Of a DNA stretch of 64,000 nt, positions 34,290 to 43,076 are shown in pieces. The notes beneath the pieces were generated by a model that did no database searches, was not told the DNA's origin, and worked only from the letters and a program-made list of their open reading frames with translations. Source of the DNA: an uncultured Methanobrevibacter sp. (lineage in GTDB: Archaea > Methanobacteriota > Methanobacteria > Methanobacteriales > Methanobacteriaceae); the NCBI RefSeq assembly GCF_900314695.1, contig NZ_OMWD01000006.1:16297-80296 (forward strand), read 5' to 3'. The first letter of the stretch is position 1; each line of letters starts with the position of its first letter. A program made the translations under genes and the position numbers.

Positions 34290-35148
34290 TGATTTATTTA
34301 AAAAAAGTTCAAAAACACAAAAGATTCGTTGTGAGATTTGTGCCAACTACTGTAAGATATCTGATGGTAATGTTGGAATCTGTAGACAACATAAAAACAT
34401 TAACGGAGAGCTATTTGATGAATCATATGGAATTGTTTCATCGTTAAGTCCTGATCCTGTTGAAAAAAAGCCTTTGAATCAATTTTTACCTGGCACATTT
34501 ACCTACTCGATTGGAGGTTTTGGGTGTAACATGACATGTTTGCATTGCCAGAACTATATGATATCTCAGGAATATGATAAAAATTCAAGGGGTATTAAAA
34601 TAACACCAGAGGCAATTGTGGAAAACGCACTTAATTATAATTGTAAGTCAATTGCTTGGACCTATAATGAACCTACGATACACTTACCTTTCTCCAAGAA
34701 AACTTCACTGCTTGCAAGGCAAAAAAACTTGAAGGTAATCTATGTAAGCAACGGGTATTATTCTGGAAAGTCACTTGAAGAGGTTTTGACATTTGTCGAT
34801 GCATTCAATATAGACTTGAAATCCATGTCCAGTGATTTTTACAAAAAGGTCTGTGGTGCAGACTTGGACGTCGTTTTAGATAATTTAAGAAGAATATATC
34901 TGGAAGGTAAACACTTGGAAATCACCAATTTAATAATTAATGATTATAATGACTCAATCGATGAAATTACCCAGCTATGTGATTTTGTAGTCAGTGAACT
35001 TGGTCCCGAAGTCCCACTTCATTTTTCAAGGGCTTTTCCTTATTATAAAATGAATGATATTTCACCTACAAGGCCGGAGATTTTGTATAAAGCAAAAGAA
35101 ATTGCACAGGAAAAAGGAATTGAAAATGTTTATTTGGGTAATATTTAA
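34276..35148 (+). CDS. AmmeMemoRadiSam-type radical SAM enzyme
   Basis: A 290-residue radical SAM protein related to pyruvate formate-lyase activases. The [4Fe-4S] motif is CNMTCLHCQNY (CxxxCxxC), preceded by a separate Cys cluster CEICANYCKISDGNVGIC. WTYNEPTI and IDLKSMSSDFYKKVCG are family marks. This matches the radical SAM member of the AMMECR1/Memo system, whose substrate is unknown; the two partners are not in the window. ATG 34276 fits the GAGG ribosome binding site better than ATG 34267. Confidence 0.87.
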   Translation: MLVSNDLFKKSSKTQKIRCEICANYCKISDGNVGICRQHKNINGELFDESYGIVSSLSPDPVEKKPLNQFLPGTFTYSIGGFGCNMTCLHCQNYMISQEYDKNSRGIKITPEAIVENALNYNCKSIAWTYNEPTIHLPFSKKTSLLARQKNLKVIYVSNGYYSGKSLEEVLTFVDAFNIDLKSMSSDFYKKVCGADLDVVLDNLRRIYLEGKHLEITNLIINDYNDSIDEITQLCDFVVSELGPEVPLHFSRAFPYYKMNDISPTRPEILYKAKEIAQEKGIENVYLGNI

Positions 35149-35183
35149 GTTTTTTTTTAAAAAAAGTAAAATTAAAAGTTAGT

Positions 35184-36440
35184 TTATTCTCCAAAACTAA
35201 CTCTTTCGAATTTTTCTATTGTTTTAAGTGATTTTGTTGCGTCAACACCGATTTTGGTAGTTGTTCCATCACTTTCAGCTACAGGATCCAAAGAGGAACC
35301 GCGCACGTTCGGAACGATCATGATGTCACGGTCACCTTTAACACGTGTAGCTATTGCATATTCAACATCTTCAGCATCAAATATGTTCACGTCAGTATCC
35401 ACTGCAACGCAATGTTTTAGTGAAGGGTGTGCAGATAATGCAGCCATAATAGCATTTTTACCGTCACCTTCAGTCTGCTTGTTGATGGATACTACGGCAT
35501 GCAACCAGCAGCAGCCTCCTTCAGTCAAGACAACATTTTCAACTGTAGGAACAGCATTTTTAACTGCTTTATATATTCTTGGCTCTTGTGGAAGGCCTTG
35601 CAACAATTTATGCTCAAATCCTGCAGGGATAATTGCATGATAGCAAGGATTGTCTTTTTTAATATGCATTTTTTCCAGATTGATTATTGGCTGGTCACGG
35701 ATAATGTCATAAGTATCGGTCAAGTCTACAAATGGACCTTCAGCAACGGTTTCGGTTACTGATATTTTACCCTCTAAGATAATGTCAGCTTGGGGAACTT
35801 CCAAGTCTCCACATTTGATTAATTCAAGTTCACCATCCTTAAATGCATTGGCCACTTCCATTTCGTTGTAGTCAATTGGTATTGAAGTGGTACTTGCAAG
35901 CAAAATTGCAGGATCCATTCCAATTGCTATTGCAATATCCAAATCTTTTCCCGCTTTTTGAGCATTTTGGAAGTAAGTGTAGAGGTTTCTAGGCACGATT
36001 CTAATGACTAGCCTTTTGTTGTCAAGCACCATCATACGGTGGATTGAAGCATTTTGAATTCCTGTTTCAGGGTCACGTGCAAATACAACACCTGCAGTGA
36101 TATATGCTCCTCCATCACGTTTGTAATGAGTTAAAATAGGAATTTTATCCAAATTTACATCTAAATTATCATATTCTGAGAAGTCTGTAAATTTATCTAC
36201 CTTAATTGGTTTTTCCATGGCTTCGATAATTTTTTCAGTAATTTCAGATACTTCACAATTAATTGATTTGGCTATTTTATCTCTGGTATTACAAATTCCT
36301 GTAATAACAGGCATATCATATCCTTTGACATTTTTTACTATGACTGTATCTTTAGGATATTGTCTTAATACTTTTGAAACTTCAAATTCACTGGAAAGTT
36401 CATCTGTAATTTCAATAATGTTGTCTCCTTCAAGTTTCAT
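35184..36440 (-). CDS. UbiD-family decarboxylase (anhydromevalonate phosphate decarboxylase-like)
   Basis: A 418-residue prenyl-FMN-dependent decarboxylase. Family marks are IHRMMVLDNKRLVIRIVPRN, IAIAIGMDPAILLASTTSIP and AEGPFVDLTDTYD, which contain the Arg and Glu of the E-R-E active site. The nearest known archaeal function is decarboxylation of trans-anhydromevalonate phosphate in the modified mevalonate pathway for isoprenoids; a role in ubiquinone is excluded in a methanogen. It follows purE by seven bases in the same direction. The required prenyl-FMN is made by UbiX, not seen here. Confidence 0.85.
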   Translation of the reverse strand: MKLEGDNIIEITDELSSEFEVSKVLRQYPKDTVIVKNVKGYDMPVITGICNTRDKIAKSINCEVSEITEKIIEAMEKPIKVDKFTDFSEYDNLDVNLDKIPILTHYKRDGGAYITAGVVFARDPETGIQNASIHRMMVLDNKRLVIRIVPRNLYTYFQNAQKAGKDLDIAIAIGMDPAILLASTTSIPIDYNEMEVANAFKDGELELIKCGDLEVPQADIILEGKISVTETVAEGPFVDLTDTYDIIRDQPIINLEKMHIKKDNPCYHAIIPAGFEHKLLQGLPQEPRIYKAVKNAVPTVENVVLTEGGCCWLHAVVSINKQTEGDGKNAIMAALSAHPSLKHCVAVDTDVNIFDAEDVEYAIATRVKGDRDIMIVPNVRGSSLDPVAESDGTTTKIGVDATKSLKTIEKFERVSFGE

Positions 36441-36447
36441 GTTATCA

Positions 36448-37473
36448 CTATAAGTTAATTTTTTTGTCTTTTAATTTTCCTAAAAGTTCTGTAATATATG
36501 GATTGTCAATAGCAAGAATTTCACCTGCAAGGACTGCTGCGTTTTTACCGTTGTTAATTCCAACAGTTGCAACAGGAACTCCCGGAGGCATACTTACAGT
36601 TGTAAGCATATAATCTTTATTATTTTCATTAGTACATGGAACTCCAATAACCGGCCTGTCTGTCAGTCCCACTAGTCCTCCTGTTACCTGTGAGGAGGTT
36701 GAACTTATTCCAATGAAAATTTTTGCATTTTTCATGCATTTGACATAATTTGTGAATTTTTTAGTGGATCTTATCGGACAGACTACTTTAATATCATGCT
36801 TGATTTTAAGTCGGTCTAATATGGTTCCAACTTTTTTTGCAGTTCCAACATCGGTTTGCCTTCCAGCAATAATTACGACTTCAGCGTCCTGATTTTTTAT
36901 ACATGCGTTAGTGGTTTCATCTATTTCAACATCGTTGATTTCAAGGTTTTTAATTCTTAAAAAATCATTTTGAAGATACTTTCTTTCAATCTTTTGAACA
37001 ATATCTTCATTGCTCTGCTTGACTTTTTCAGCATAATCCTTTCTTAACTCTATTACCTTTTGGCGAACCTCTTCATCATGAAGTCCGATATACTGAGCAG
37101 CTAAAATTGCGGCATTGTCTCCTCTATCGATTCCAACAGTTGAAATAGGAGAAGGATAAGGCATTTGAACAATGGATTCGAGCGCATCTATTCCATTGGT
37201 TTTAACATCCACTGGAACTCCTATAACAGGTCTTGGTGTATAGGCGGCTATTGAACCCGGTAAATGCGCTGCCAAACCGGCAATACCAATAAATACTTCA
37301 ATTCCTGCATCAGTACCCTGACTAACAATTTCTCTAACTAGGTTAGGTGTTCTGTGGGCTGAAGCTATTTTCAAGCTATATGGTATTTCAAGCTTATCTA
37401 AAATATCCATACTTTTTTCAGCAATAGCAATGTCTGACCCACTTCCAAGAATAATCATTATTTTTGGTGTCAT
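36448..37473 (-). CDS. purE: PurE, tandem two-domain AIR carboxylase
   Basis: A 341-residue protein made of two PurE domains. The first (1-160) has the intact active site: IILGSGSDIAIAEKS, IASAHRTP and GIAGLAAHLPG. The second (about 195-335) keeps the fold (GISSTSSQVTGGLVGL, RPVIGVPC) but has lost the SAHRTP motif (VCPIRSTKKF instead), so only the first half should be catalytic. It interconverts AIR and CAIR in purine synthesis. This duplicated form is known for Methanobrevibacter smithii PurE. It precedes the UbiD-like gene by seven bases. Confidence 0.93.
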   Translation of the reverse strand: MTPKIMIILGSGSDIAIAEKSMDILDKLEIPYSLKIASAHRTPNLVREIVSQGTDAGIEVFIGIAGLAAHLPGSIAAYTPRPVIGVPVDVKTNGIDALESIVQMPYPSPISTVGIDRGDNAAILAAQYIGLHDEEVRQKVIELRKDYAEKVKQSNEDIVQKIERKYLQNDFLRIKNLEINDVEIDETTNACIKNQDAEVVIIAGRQTDVGTAKKVGTILDRLKIKHDIKVVCPIRSTKKFTNYVKCMKNAKIFIGISSTSSQVTGGLVGLTDRPVIGVPCTNENNKDYMLTTVSMPPGVPVATVGINNGKNAAVLAGEILAIDNPYITELLGKLKDKKINL

Positions 37474-37533
37474 TCAAAAATCCCTTCTAAAATAAAAATT
37501 TATTTATGTATTATAATATTGTCTTTTAAATAT

Positions 37534-39687
37534 TTAAATTATCATTGATAGGTTAATCCTTTTTCTTTTAATATCTACATCCAGAACTTTAACATCAACT
37601 ATATCTCCAACACTAACAATATCTAACGGGTGCTTTACATATTTATCAGCTACCAATTGTGATATATGAACCAATCCGTCCTGATGGACTCCAATATCTA
37701 CAAACGCTCCAAAATCAACAATGTTTCTAACAGTTCCCTGAGTTATCATTCCTATCTCCAAATCTTCAAGTGTCAATACATTTTTTCTAAGAATAGGTTT
37801 TGGCATGTCCTCACGAGGATCCCTGCCGGGCTTTTTAAGTTCGCTTATAATGTCCTTTAATGTTTCCATTCCAATGTCCAATTCTTCTGAAATTTCTTTT
37901 AAGTCAACTTTGTCAAATTTTAAGGATTTTGAGCCGATATCGCTTGTGGAATAGTTTAATTTTTTCAATAGCTTAAAAGTGGCGTCATAGGATTCAGGAT
38001 GTATTGTGGTATTGTCCAATGGGTACTCTGGATTGTCTATTTTTACAAACCCGGCACACTGTTCGTAAGTTTTTTTACCAAGTTTTTTAACATTCAATAA
38101 TTCTTTCCTGTTTTCAAAGCTTCCGTTTTCTTCCCTATAGCTAATAATATTTTTGGCGGTTGTATTGCCGATTCCGGATACATAATTAAGTAAACTTACA
38201 GAAGCGGTATTCAGGTCGACTCCAACTTCATTCACTACCTTTTCCACAACACCGCTCAGGGATTCTGACAATTGCTTTTGGTTCATGTCATGCTGATACT
38301 GACCTACACCGATTGATTTCGGATCAATTTTAACAAGTTCAGCCAGCGGGTCTTGAAGTCTTCTTGCAATTGAAACGGCACTGCGTTCCCCTTCTGAAAA
38401 TTTAGGAAATTCCTCATCAGCCAATTTTGATGCAGAATATACGGAAGCTCCGGCTTCATTAACAATAATATATTCCACATTTGTTCCTTTGATAATGTCA
38501 GAAACAATTTGTTCGGATTCTCTTGAAGCTGTTCCATTTCCAATTGCTATCACGTTAATGTCATATTTGTCAATTAAATCACGAACGGTTTTAATTGATT
38601 CTTTAACTTTATTTTGAGGTTCAGTTGGATAAATCAGTGCAGTATCTAAAACTTTTCCAGTTTCATCAATGATGGCAAGTTTACATCCTGTTCTAAATGC
38701 AGGATCCCATCCTAAAATTGTTTTCCCAACAAGAGGACTTTCCATCAATAGCTGATTTAGGTTTTTGGCAAACACTTCAATTGATTTTTCTTCAGCCTTT
38801 TGTGTTAAAAAATTCCTGATTTCCCTTTCGATTGCAGGAGAAATCAATCTTTTATAAGAATCCTCCACTGATTCCTTTATTATTGGTGTGGTGTATCTGT
38901 TATATTCTATTTTTTCCGGAATGCTTGAGATATTTTTCAGCATATGTCTGTTGAGATATTTTATTATTTCATCAACTTCACATACAACTTTTCCTTTAAT
39001 TATTCCCTCTTTTTCAGCCCTGTTAATTGCTAAAATCCTATGTGGAGGGATTTTTCTTAAATCTTCACTGTAATTGTAATAAATCTCATATTCTGATGAT
39101 GAATCCTTATCTTTGGCTTTTGTTTCTATTTGTCCGGTGTAGAATGTGTTTTGCCTGATTTTTTTTCTGAATTGGGAGTTGTCTGAAATTATCTCGGCAA
39201 TAATATCCTTTGCACCATCTATTGCATCTTCGGCAGTATTGATTTCTTTTTCAGGGTCAATGTATTTTTTAGCTATTTTTTTAATGCTTTCTTTAACGTC
39301 CTGTGCTAGAATTATTTGAGCCAATGGTTCCAATCCTTTTTCACGGGCAATTGTTGCTCTTGTTCTTTTTTTGCTTTTGAATGGTCTGTATAAATCATCA
39401 AGTTCAACTAATGTATTTGCATTTAAAATACTGCTTTTTAAGTCATCATCAAGTTTTCCAAGCTCATCGATTCGTTTTATGATTTTTTCCTTTTTGTCTT
39501 CCAGGTTTCTGAGATATTTTAGCCTTTCGTCAAATTTCCTTAAAGTTTCGTCATTCAGTGAACCTGTAACATCTTTTCTATATCTTGCAATGAAAGGTAT
39601 TGTATTGCCGTCATCGATTAATTTGATTACTTTTTCAACTTGCCAGTTAGTTAAATTTAATTCATTTTGAAGTGTTTCTACTATCAT
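37534..39687 (-). CDS. tex: Tex-like RNA-binding protein with S1 domain
   Basis: A 717-residue protein with the full Tex layout: N-terminal helical region (LTNWQVEKVIKLIDDGNTIPFIARYRKD), YqgF-like RNase H fold (LGWDPAFRTGCKLAIIDETG), helix-hairpin-helix (NYVSGIGNTTAKNIISYREENG) and C-terminal S1 domain (GTVRNIVDFGAFVDIGVHQDGLVHISQL). Tex is a transcription accessory factor best known in bacteria, so transfer from bacteria is plausible. ATG 39687 is preferred to the TTG one codon before; AAAGGT lies upstream. No neighbours of related function. Confidence 0.93.
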   Translation of the reverse strand: MIVETLQNELNLTNWQVEKVIKLIDDGNTIPFIARYRKDVTGSLNDETLRKFDERLKYLRNLEDKKEKIIKRIDELGKLDDDLKSSILNANTLVELDDLYRPFKSKKRTRATIAREKGLEPLAQIILAQDVKESIKKIAKKYIDPEKEINTAEDAIDGAKDIIAEIISDNSQFRKKIRQNTFYTGQIETKAKDKDSSSEYEIYYNYSEDLRKIPPHRILAINRAEKEGIIKGKVVCEVDEIIKYLNRHMLKNISSIPEKIEYNRYTTPIIKESVEDSYKRLISPAIEREIRNFLTQKAEEKSIEVFAKNLNQLLMESPLVGKTILGWDPAFRTGCKLAIIDETGKVLDTALIYPTEPQNKVKESIKTVRDLIDKYDINVIAIGNGTASRESEQIVSDIIKGTNVEYIIVNEAGASVYSASKLADEEFPKFSEGERSAVSIARRLQDPLAELVKIDPKSIGVGQYQHDMNQKQLSESLSGVVEKVVNEVGVDLNTASVSLLNYVSGIGNTTAKNIISYREENGSFENRKELLNVKKLGKKTYEQCAGFVKIDNPEYPLDNTTIHPESYDATFKLLKKLNYSTSDIGSKSLKFDKVDLKEISEELDIGMETLKDIISELKKPGRDPREDMPKPILRKNVLTLEDLEIGMITQGTVRNIVDFGAFVDIGVHQDGLVHISQLVADKYVKHPLDIVSVGDIVDVKVLDVDIKRKRINLSMII

Positions 39688-39845
39688 CAAATAACTACCT
39701 TTTAAATGTGTATATTAAGATTAACCTTTAAAATGTATAGATAACTTTTAGGTTTTCGTATTATTTTAAGGTATGGTGTAAAACTAATATATTTATAGTA
39801 CTTAAATGACATATTTATAAATAATTAAACTTTCAGGTGAATTTA

Positions 39846-41540
39846 TTGTATTGGTTTTTTGTAATAATTGCATTTTTGCTTGCTAGTATAAAAACTGAAA
39901 AACCTAAGAAATACCAAAAGGTTTCAGTAATTATTCCTGCATATAATGAGGAAGATACTGTAGCTAAAGTTGTAGAAGTAGTTAGAAACGTGTCGTTTGT
40001 TGATGAAATCATTGTTGTTAATGATGGTTCATCTGATAAGACCAAAGAGGAAGCTATTAAGGCTGGAGCTATAGTTATTAATCATGAAACCAATAAAGGT
40101 AAGGGTGAAGCTTTATACACTGGTTATAAGCAAGCTGAATGTGATGTTATTGCATTCATTGATGCGGATATTTATAACTTAACTTCCAAAAAAGTAGAAT
40201 CAATGATTATGCCAATTTTGCTTGGAGATGCTGAGATTACTAAAACTAAATTTTCACGTGTTAGCGGACGTGTAACTGAACTTACGGCTAAACCGTTGCT
40301 CAATTTCTTTTTCCCTGAAATTTCTTTTGAACAGCCATTGAGCGGTCAGTTTGCAGCACGTAAAAGTACATTAAGAAAAATTAATTTTGAAAAGGATTAC
40401 GGTGTGGATGTAGGTATTGTTATTGATGCTGATGTGCTTGGAATTTCTATCATGGAAATTGACATTGGTGAAATTGAACATGACATGTCTCCGCTTTCAG
40501 ATTTAAATCTGATGGCTAATGAAGTTGTTAGAACAATTATAAGTCGTGCTAATAAGTATGGTAGAGTTTTAATGATTGATGAAATTGGTTATTTCATCCG
40601 TATGTCTGTTGTTGGCCTGTCTTTAATTATTCTTGGTTTATTTACTGTATTCTTTGTAAAAATGGTTCCCCTTGCAATTGGGGTCATTATTTCTGTTGCA
40701 GGAATTATAATAGCAATCTATTACCTTATTAAAGTTATTGTAAAATCTATTGTAATATTTAGAAAAACTCCTGGATTTAGCTTATTAAAATCTTTTGTTA
40801 AAATTCACTTCCCTCTGATTATTTCAATAATTGTATTGCTGTTAATGATTTCAACATTTATTGGTGCAGCACACTTTGAGAATGGTGTATTGTCAATCGA
40901 ACCGAACTCCAGAAATTTAATTATCTATGCTGACAATGCCCGTGCTGATAACTCCATATCTGTTAGAGGTCCATTTACTGTTGATGTAGCAATTGAAAAT
41001 GAATCGGAACAAATCCGTATGCCTTCAGAGGCAATGATGACATTGGGAATTAAAGTCAATGACACGATTCAAATTGGTGGGGGCGAGTATATAGTTAATG
41101 AATCAAGAGATGGTGATGATGATATTATCAGAATGCCTAATCAAGCTAGAAAGATTTTAAACCTCGAACCAGGTTATATAATTCAAAATAGTCGTTTAAA
41201 AGAAGTATTCGATCAGTCTATTGTAAGCCAGGTCAGTAAAAGTAAAAATATTTCCTGCACTGAAAAGTTCATTATTTCCCAGAAAGACTATAACTCTTCT
41301 GATTTTGAAGTATTCTTGGGTAATGTTTCAATAGCTAATTCATCTGGTGTATTTAGAAGCAATAGCTCTTATTCAATTGCTGTTGATGGTGAAATTATTG
41401 GTACAATAAATAAACCTAAAAATACTACCTTAAATTATGGTGATTCAGAAATTGAGATAGTCTTTAATGATTCGCAATATTCATCTACAAAACAGTTTGT
41501 AAAATCCAATCAAGGCAATTTCTTTAATATTGATATTTAA
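39846..41540 (+). CDS. Membrane glycosyltransferase family 2 with extracytoplasmic tail
   Basis: A 564-residue protein. After a short N-terminal hydrophobic segment comes a GT-A glycosyltransferase (about 25-230) with SVIIPAYNEEDTVAKVV, IVVNDGSSDKTKE and AFIDADIYN, similar to dolichol-phosphate or phosphoglycerate glucosyltransferases. Three to four membrane helices follow (about 255-345), then an ~210-residue outside domain with two copies of a motif (IRMPSEAMMTLGIKVNDTI, IRMPNQARKILNLEPGYII) and many Asn-X-Ser sites. TTG 39846 fits the AGGTGA site five bases upstream; an in-frame GTG at 39837 lies inside it. Sugar and acceptor unknown. Confidence 0.82.
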   Translation: MYWFFVIIAFLLASIKTEKPKKYQKVSVIIPAYNEEDTVAKVVEVVRNVSFVDEIIVVNDGSSDKTKEEAIKAGAIVINHETNKGKGEALYTGYKQAECDVIAFIDADIYNLTSKKVESMIMPILLGDAEITKTKFSRVSGRVTELTAKPLLNFFFPEISFEQPLSGQFAARKSTLRKINFEKDYGVDVGIVIDADVLGISIMEIDIGEIEHDMSPLSDLNLMANEVVRTIISRANKYGRVLMIDEIGYFIRMSVVGLSLIILGLFTVFFVKMVPLAIGVIISVAGIIIAIYYLIKVIVKSIVIFRKTPGFSLLKSFVKIHFPLIISIIVLLLMISTFIGAAHFENGVLSIEPNSRNLIIYADNARADNSISVRGPFTVDVAIENESEQIRMPSEAMMTLGIKVNDTIQIGGGEYIVNESRDGDDDIIRMPNQARKILNLEPGYIIQNSRLKEVFDQSIVSQVSKSKNISCTEKFIISQKDYNSSDFEVFLGNVSIANSSGVFRSNSSYSIAVDGEIIGTINKPKNTTLNYGDSEIEIVFNDSQYSSTKQFVKSNQGNFFNIDI

Positions 41541-41552
41541 AAAATAGTAAGA

Positions 41553-41577
41553 AATCTAAGAATTATTTTCTTAGATT
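41553..41577. terminator. Bidirectional hairpin terminator
   Basis: AATCTAAGAA (41553-41562) and TTCTTAGATT (41568-41577) form a 10-bp stem with a 5-base loop. A T8 tract follows on the plus strand and T6 on the minus strand, so it can end both the glycosyltransferase mRNA and the convergent marker-11 mRNA. Confidence 0.7.
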
Positions 41578-42514
41578 ATTTTTTTCCATAAGCTTTAACA
41601 GCTTCTTCTACATCGTTGTAAAGTCCAAGTGCAGCCAGTGCACCAACTTTTCCCTGTTCGCCGGTTACTGCAATCAAAGGAATACCCAATTCTTCAGCAG
41701 TTGCTTGTGCTGTTTCAACATCCATCATACCGGATTTTGTTGCAATAGAATATTCTCTTAATTTTTCAGGAATTTCAAGACCTTCTAAGATAGCTATGGC
41801 TGTTTTATCAGATAAAGTATCCCTTTTAAGAATTTCAATAACTCTGCTTATTAATTCTTCTTTTTTGGATTCTTCAACAGCAAATGTAAGAGCAATTGAA
41901 ACACAATTTTGAGTTTTATGAGGGTTGTGGGGGTATAATTGAACAATTATATGGTCAAGGTATTCATAACCTTCACTTGCAAGCTCAACACCTAAATTAT
42001 GTGCCATTGTCCAAGTAGCTCCAGCATCTTTAGTATCAGTATCATCAACACCAATAACTACTTTTTGAAGTTTAGGGGTTACAACAGTAGCTCTTCCTAC
42101 TTTTGAACCTCCTCCAATGTCAAGAAGCTCAATGTATTTAACACCTTCTCCCATTCCTCTACACATTCCAGCACCTACACCGGCACCTGCAAGCCCGGCA
42201 TGTGTTACTTTAACTTCATCACCGTCAATAACAATTTCATCTATTCCTGCAGCATTAAAACTAGCTTTCAAATCAATAGGACTTGAACCGACATGGCATG
42301 AATACACATGTTTGTTTCCGTCACGATAAGCGGAATCGATTAATTTTGAGTTATTTCGGTACTGATTTAACAACCAATGGGACCCGGAAATGCATGGATG
42401 ATATTCGATAAGTTCAACCTTATCGCCATCCACAATAGTTAAGACCTTTTCATATGGTGCAATCCATGGATCTGAAAATTTTTCCTTTAATTCATTTGGT
42501 TTGAGAATTTCCAT
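41576..42514 (-). CDS. Methanogenesis marker protein 11
   Basis: A 312-residue protein matching methanogenesis marker 11, found across methanogens. The central VVIGVDDTDTKDAGATW is like the nucleotide-binding motif of the tRNA-Ile agmatidine synthase TiaS, and IIVQLYPHNPHKTQNCVS follows. An N-terminal segment has conserved Cys (YHPCISGSHW, YSCHVGSSP) and a Gly-rich turn (HAGLAGAGVGAGMCRGMGEG). The exact reaction is not established; a nucleotide-dependent modification is plausible. It lies seven bases after ribH. Confidence 0.9.
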   Translation of the reverse strand: MEILKPNELKEKFSDPWIAPYEKVLTIVDGDKVELIEYHPCISGSHWLLNQYRNNSKLIDSAYRDGNKHVYSCHVGSSPIDLKASFNAAGIDEIVIDGDEVKVTHAGLAGAGVGAGMCRGMGEGVKYIELLDIGGGSKVGRATVVTPKLQKVVIGVDDTDTKDAGATWTMAHNLGVELASEGYEYLDHIIVQLYPHNPHKTQNCVSIALTFAVEESKKEELISRVIEILKRDTLSDKTAIAILEGLEIPEKLREYSIATKSGMMDVETAQATAEELGIPLIAVTGEQGKVGALAALGLYNDVEEAVKAYGKK

Positions 42515-42521
42515 CCAATCA

Positions 42522-42938
42522 CTAGATTTCTTTTAATCTGTCACACATTTTAATGGCTGCTTCAACTGCACTTTTTGCGTTTTTAACACGTCTGTGTGCA
42601 TCCATTCTTGTCATTCCAGGACCAGTAATTCCTAAAGCAACTGGTGTGTCATATTCTAATGCCAAATCAGCAATTTTACGTGACGCATGTTGTGCAACGA
42701 TTTGATCGTGGTCAGTTGCGCCTTCAATAACAGCACCTAAGGTGATTATTGCATCGAATTCTCCTTTTTGTAATAATTTTTTTATTACAAGTGGCATGTC
42801 AAACACGCCTGGAACGGCTACAACTTTTGTAATTTCACAGTCTCTATTTTTAGCTTCAGCTTTAGCTAACTCTAACATCATTTGAGTAATATCGTAATTA
42901 AATTCTGCTACAACAGCAGCGATTTCATATTTTACCAT
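42522..42938 (-). CDS. ribH: 6,7-dimethyl-8-ribityllumazine synthase
   Basis: A 138-residue lumazine synthase, penultimate step of riboflavin synthesis, joining the ribB product with the pyrimidine. It has AVVAEFNYDITQMM, VPGVFDMPLVIKKLL, ITLGAVIEGATDHDQIV (catalytic His region) and VALGITGPGMTRMDA. It forms large icosahedral or pentameric shells in relatives. GGAGATG precedes the ATG. No FMN riboswitch lies upstream, unlike ribB. It shares an operon with leuB, a tiny membrane peptide and marker 11. Confidence 0.95.
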   Translation of the reverse strand: MVKYEIAAVVAEFNYDITQMMLELAKAEAKNRDCEITKVVAVPGVFDMPLVIKKLLQKGEFDAIITLGAVIEGATDHDQIVAQHASRKIADLALEYDTPVALGITGPGMTRMDAHRRVKNAKSAVEAAIKMCDRLKEI

Positions 42939-42950
42939 TTTTTCATCTCC

Positions 42951-43052
42951 TTACCTGCTAAATAATAAAAGCATAAATCCAGCTACCCCACTTAATACCA
43001 TAATGAATATAATAAAAAGTGCAGCCCATTGCATTTTAGTTAGTTTTCTCAT
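42951..43052 (-). CDS. 33-residue single-pass membrane peptide
   Basis: A small ORF with all signs of a real gene: ATG with GGAGAT about nine bases upstream and a stop 12 bases before ribH. The peptide is MRKLTKMQWAALFIIFIMVL followed by SGVAGFMLLLFSR: a basic head, one membrane helix, and an Arg end, so the N-terminus should face the cytoplasm. I do not recognise a family. It lies between leuB (24-base gap) and ribH in one operon. Confidence 0.65.
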   Translation of the reverse strand: MRKLTKMQWAALFIIFIMVLSGVAGFMLLLFSR

Positions 43053-43076
43053 ATTTTTCTTATCTCCATTTTTTAT

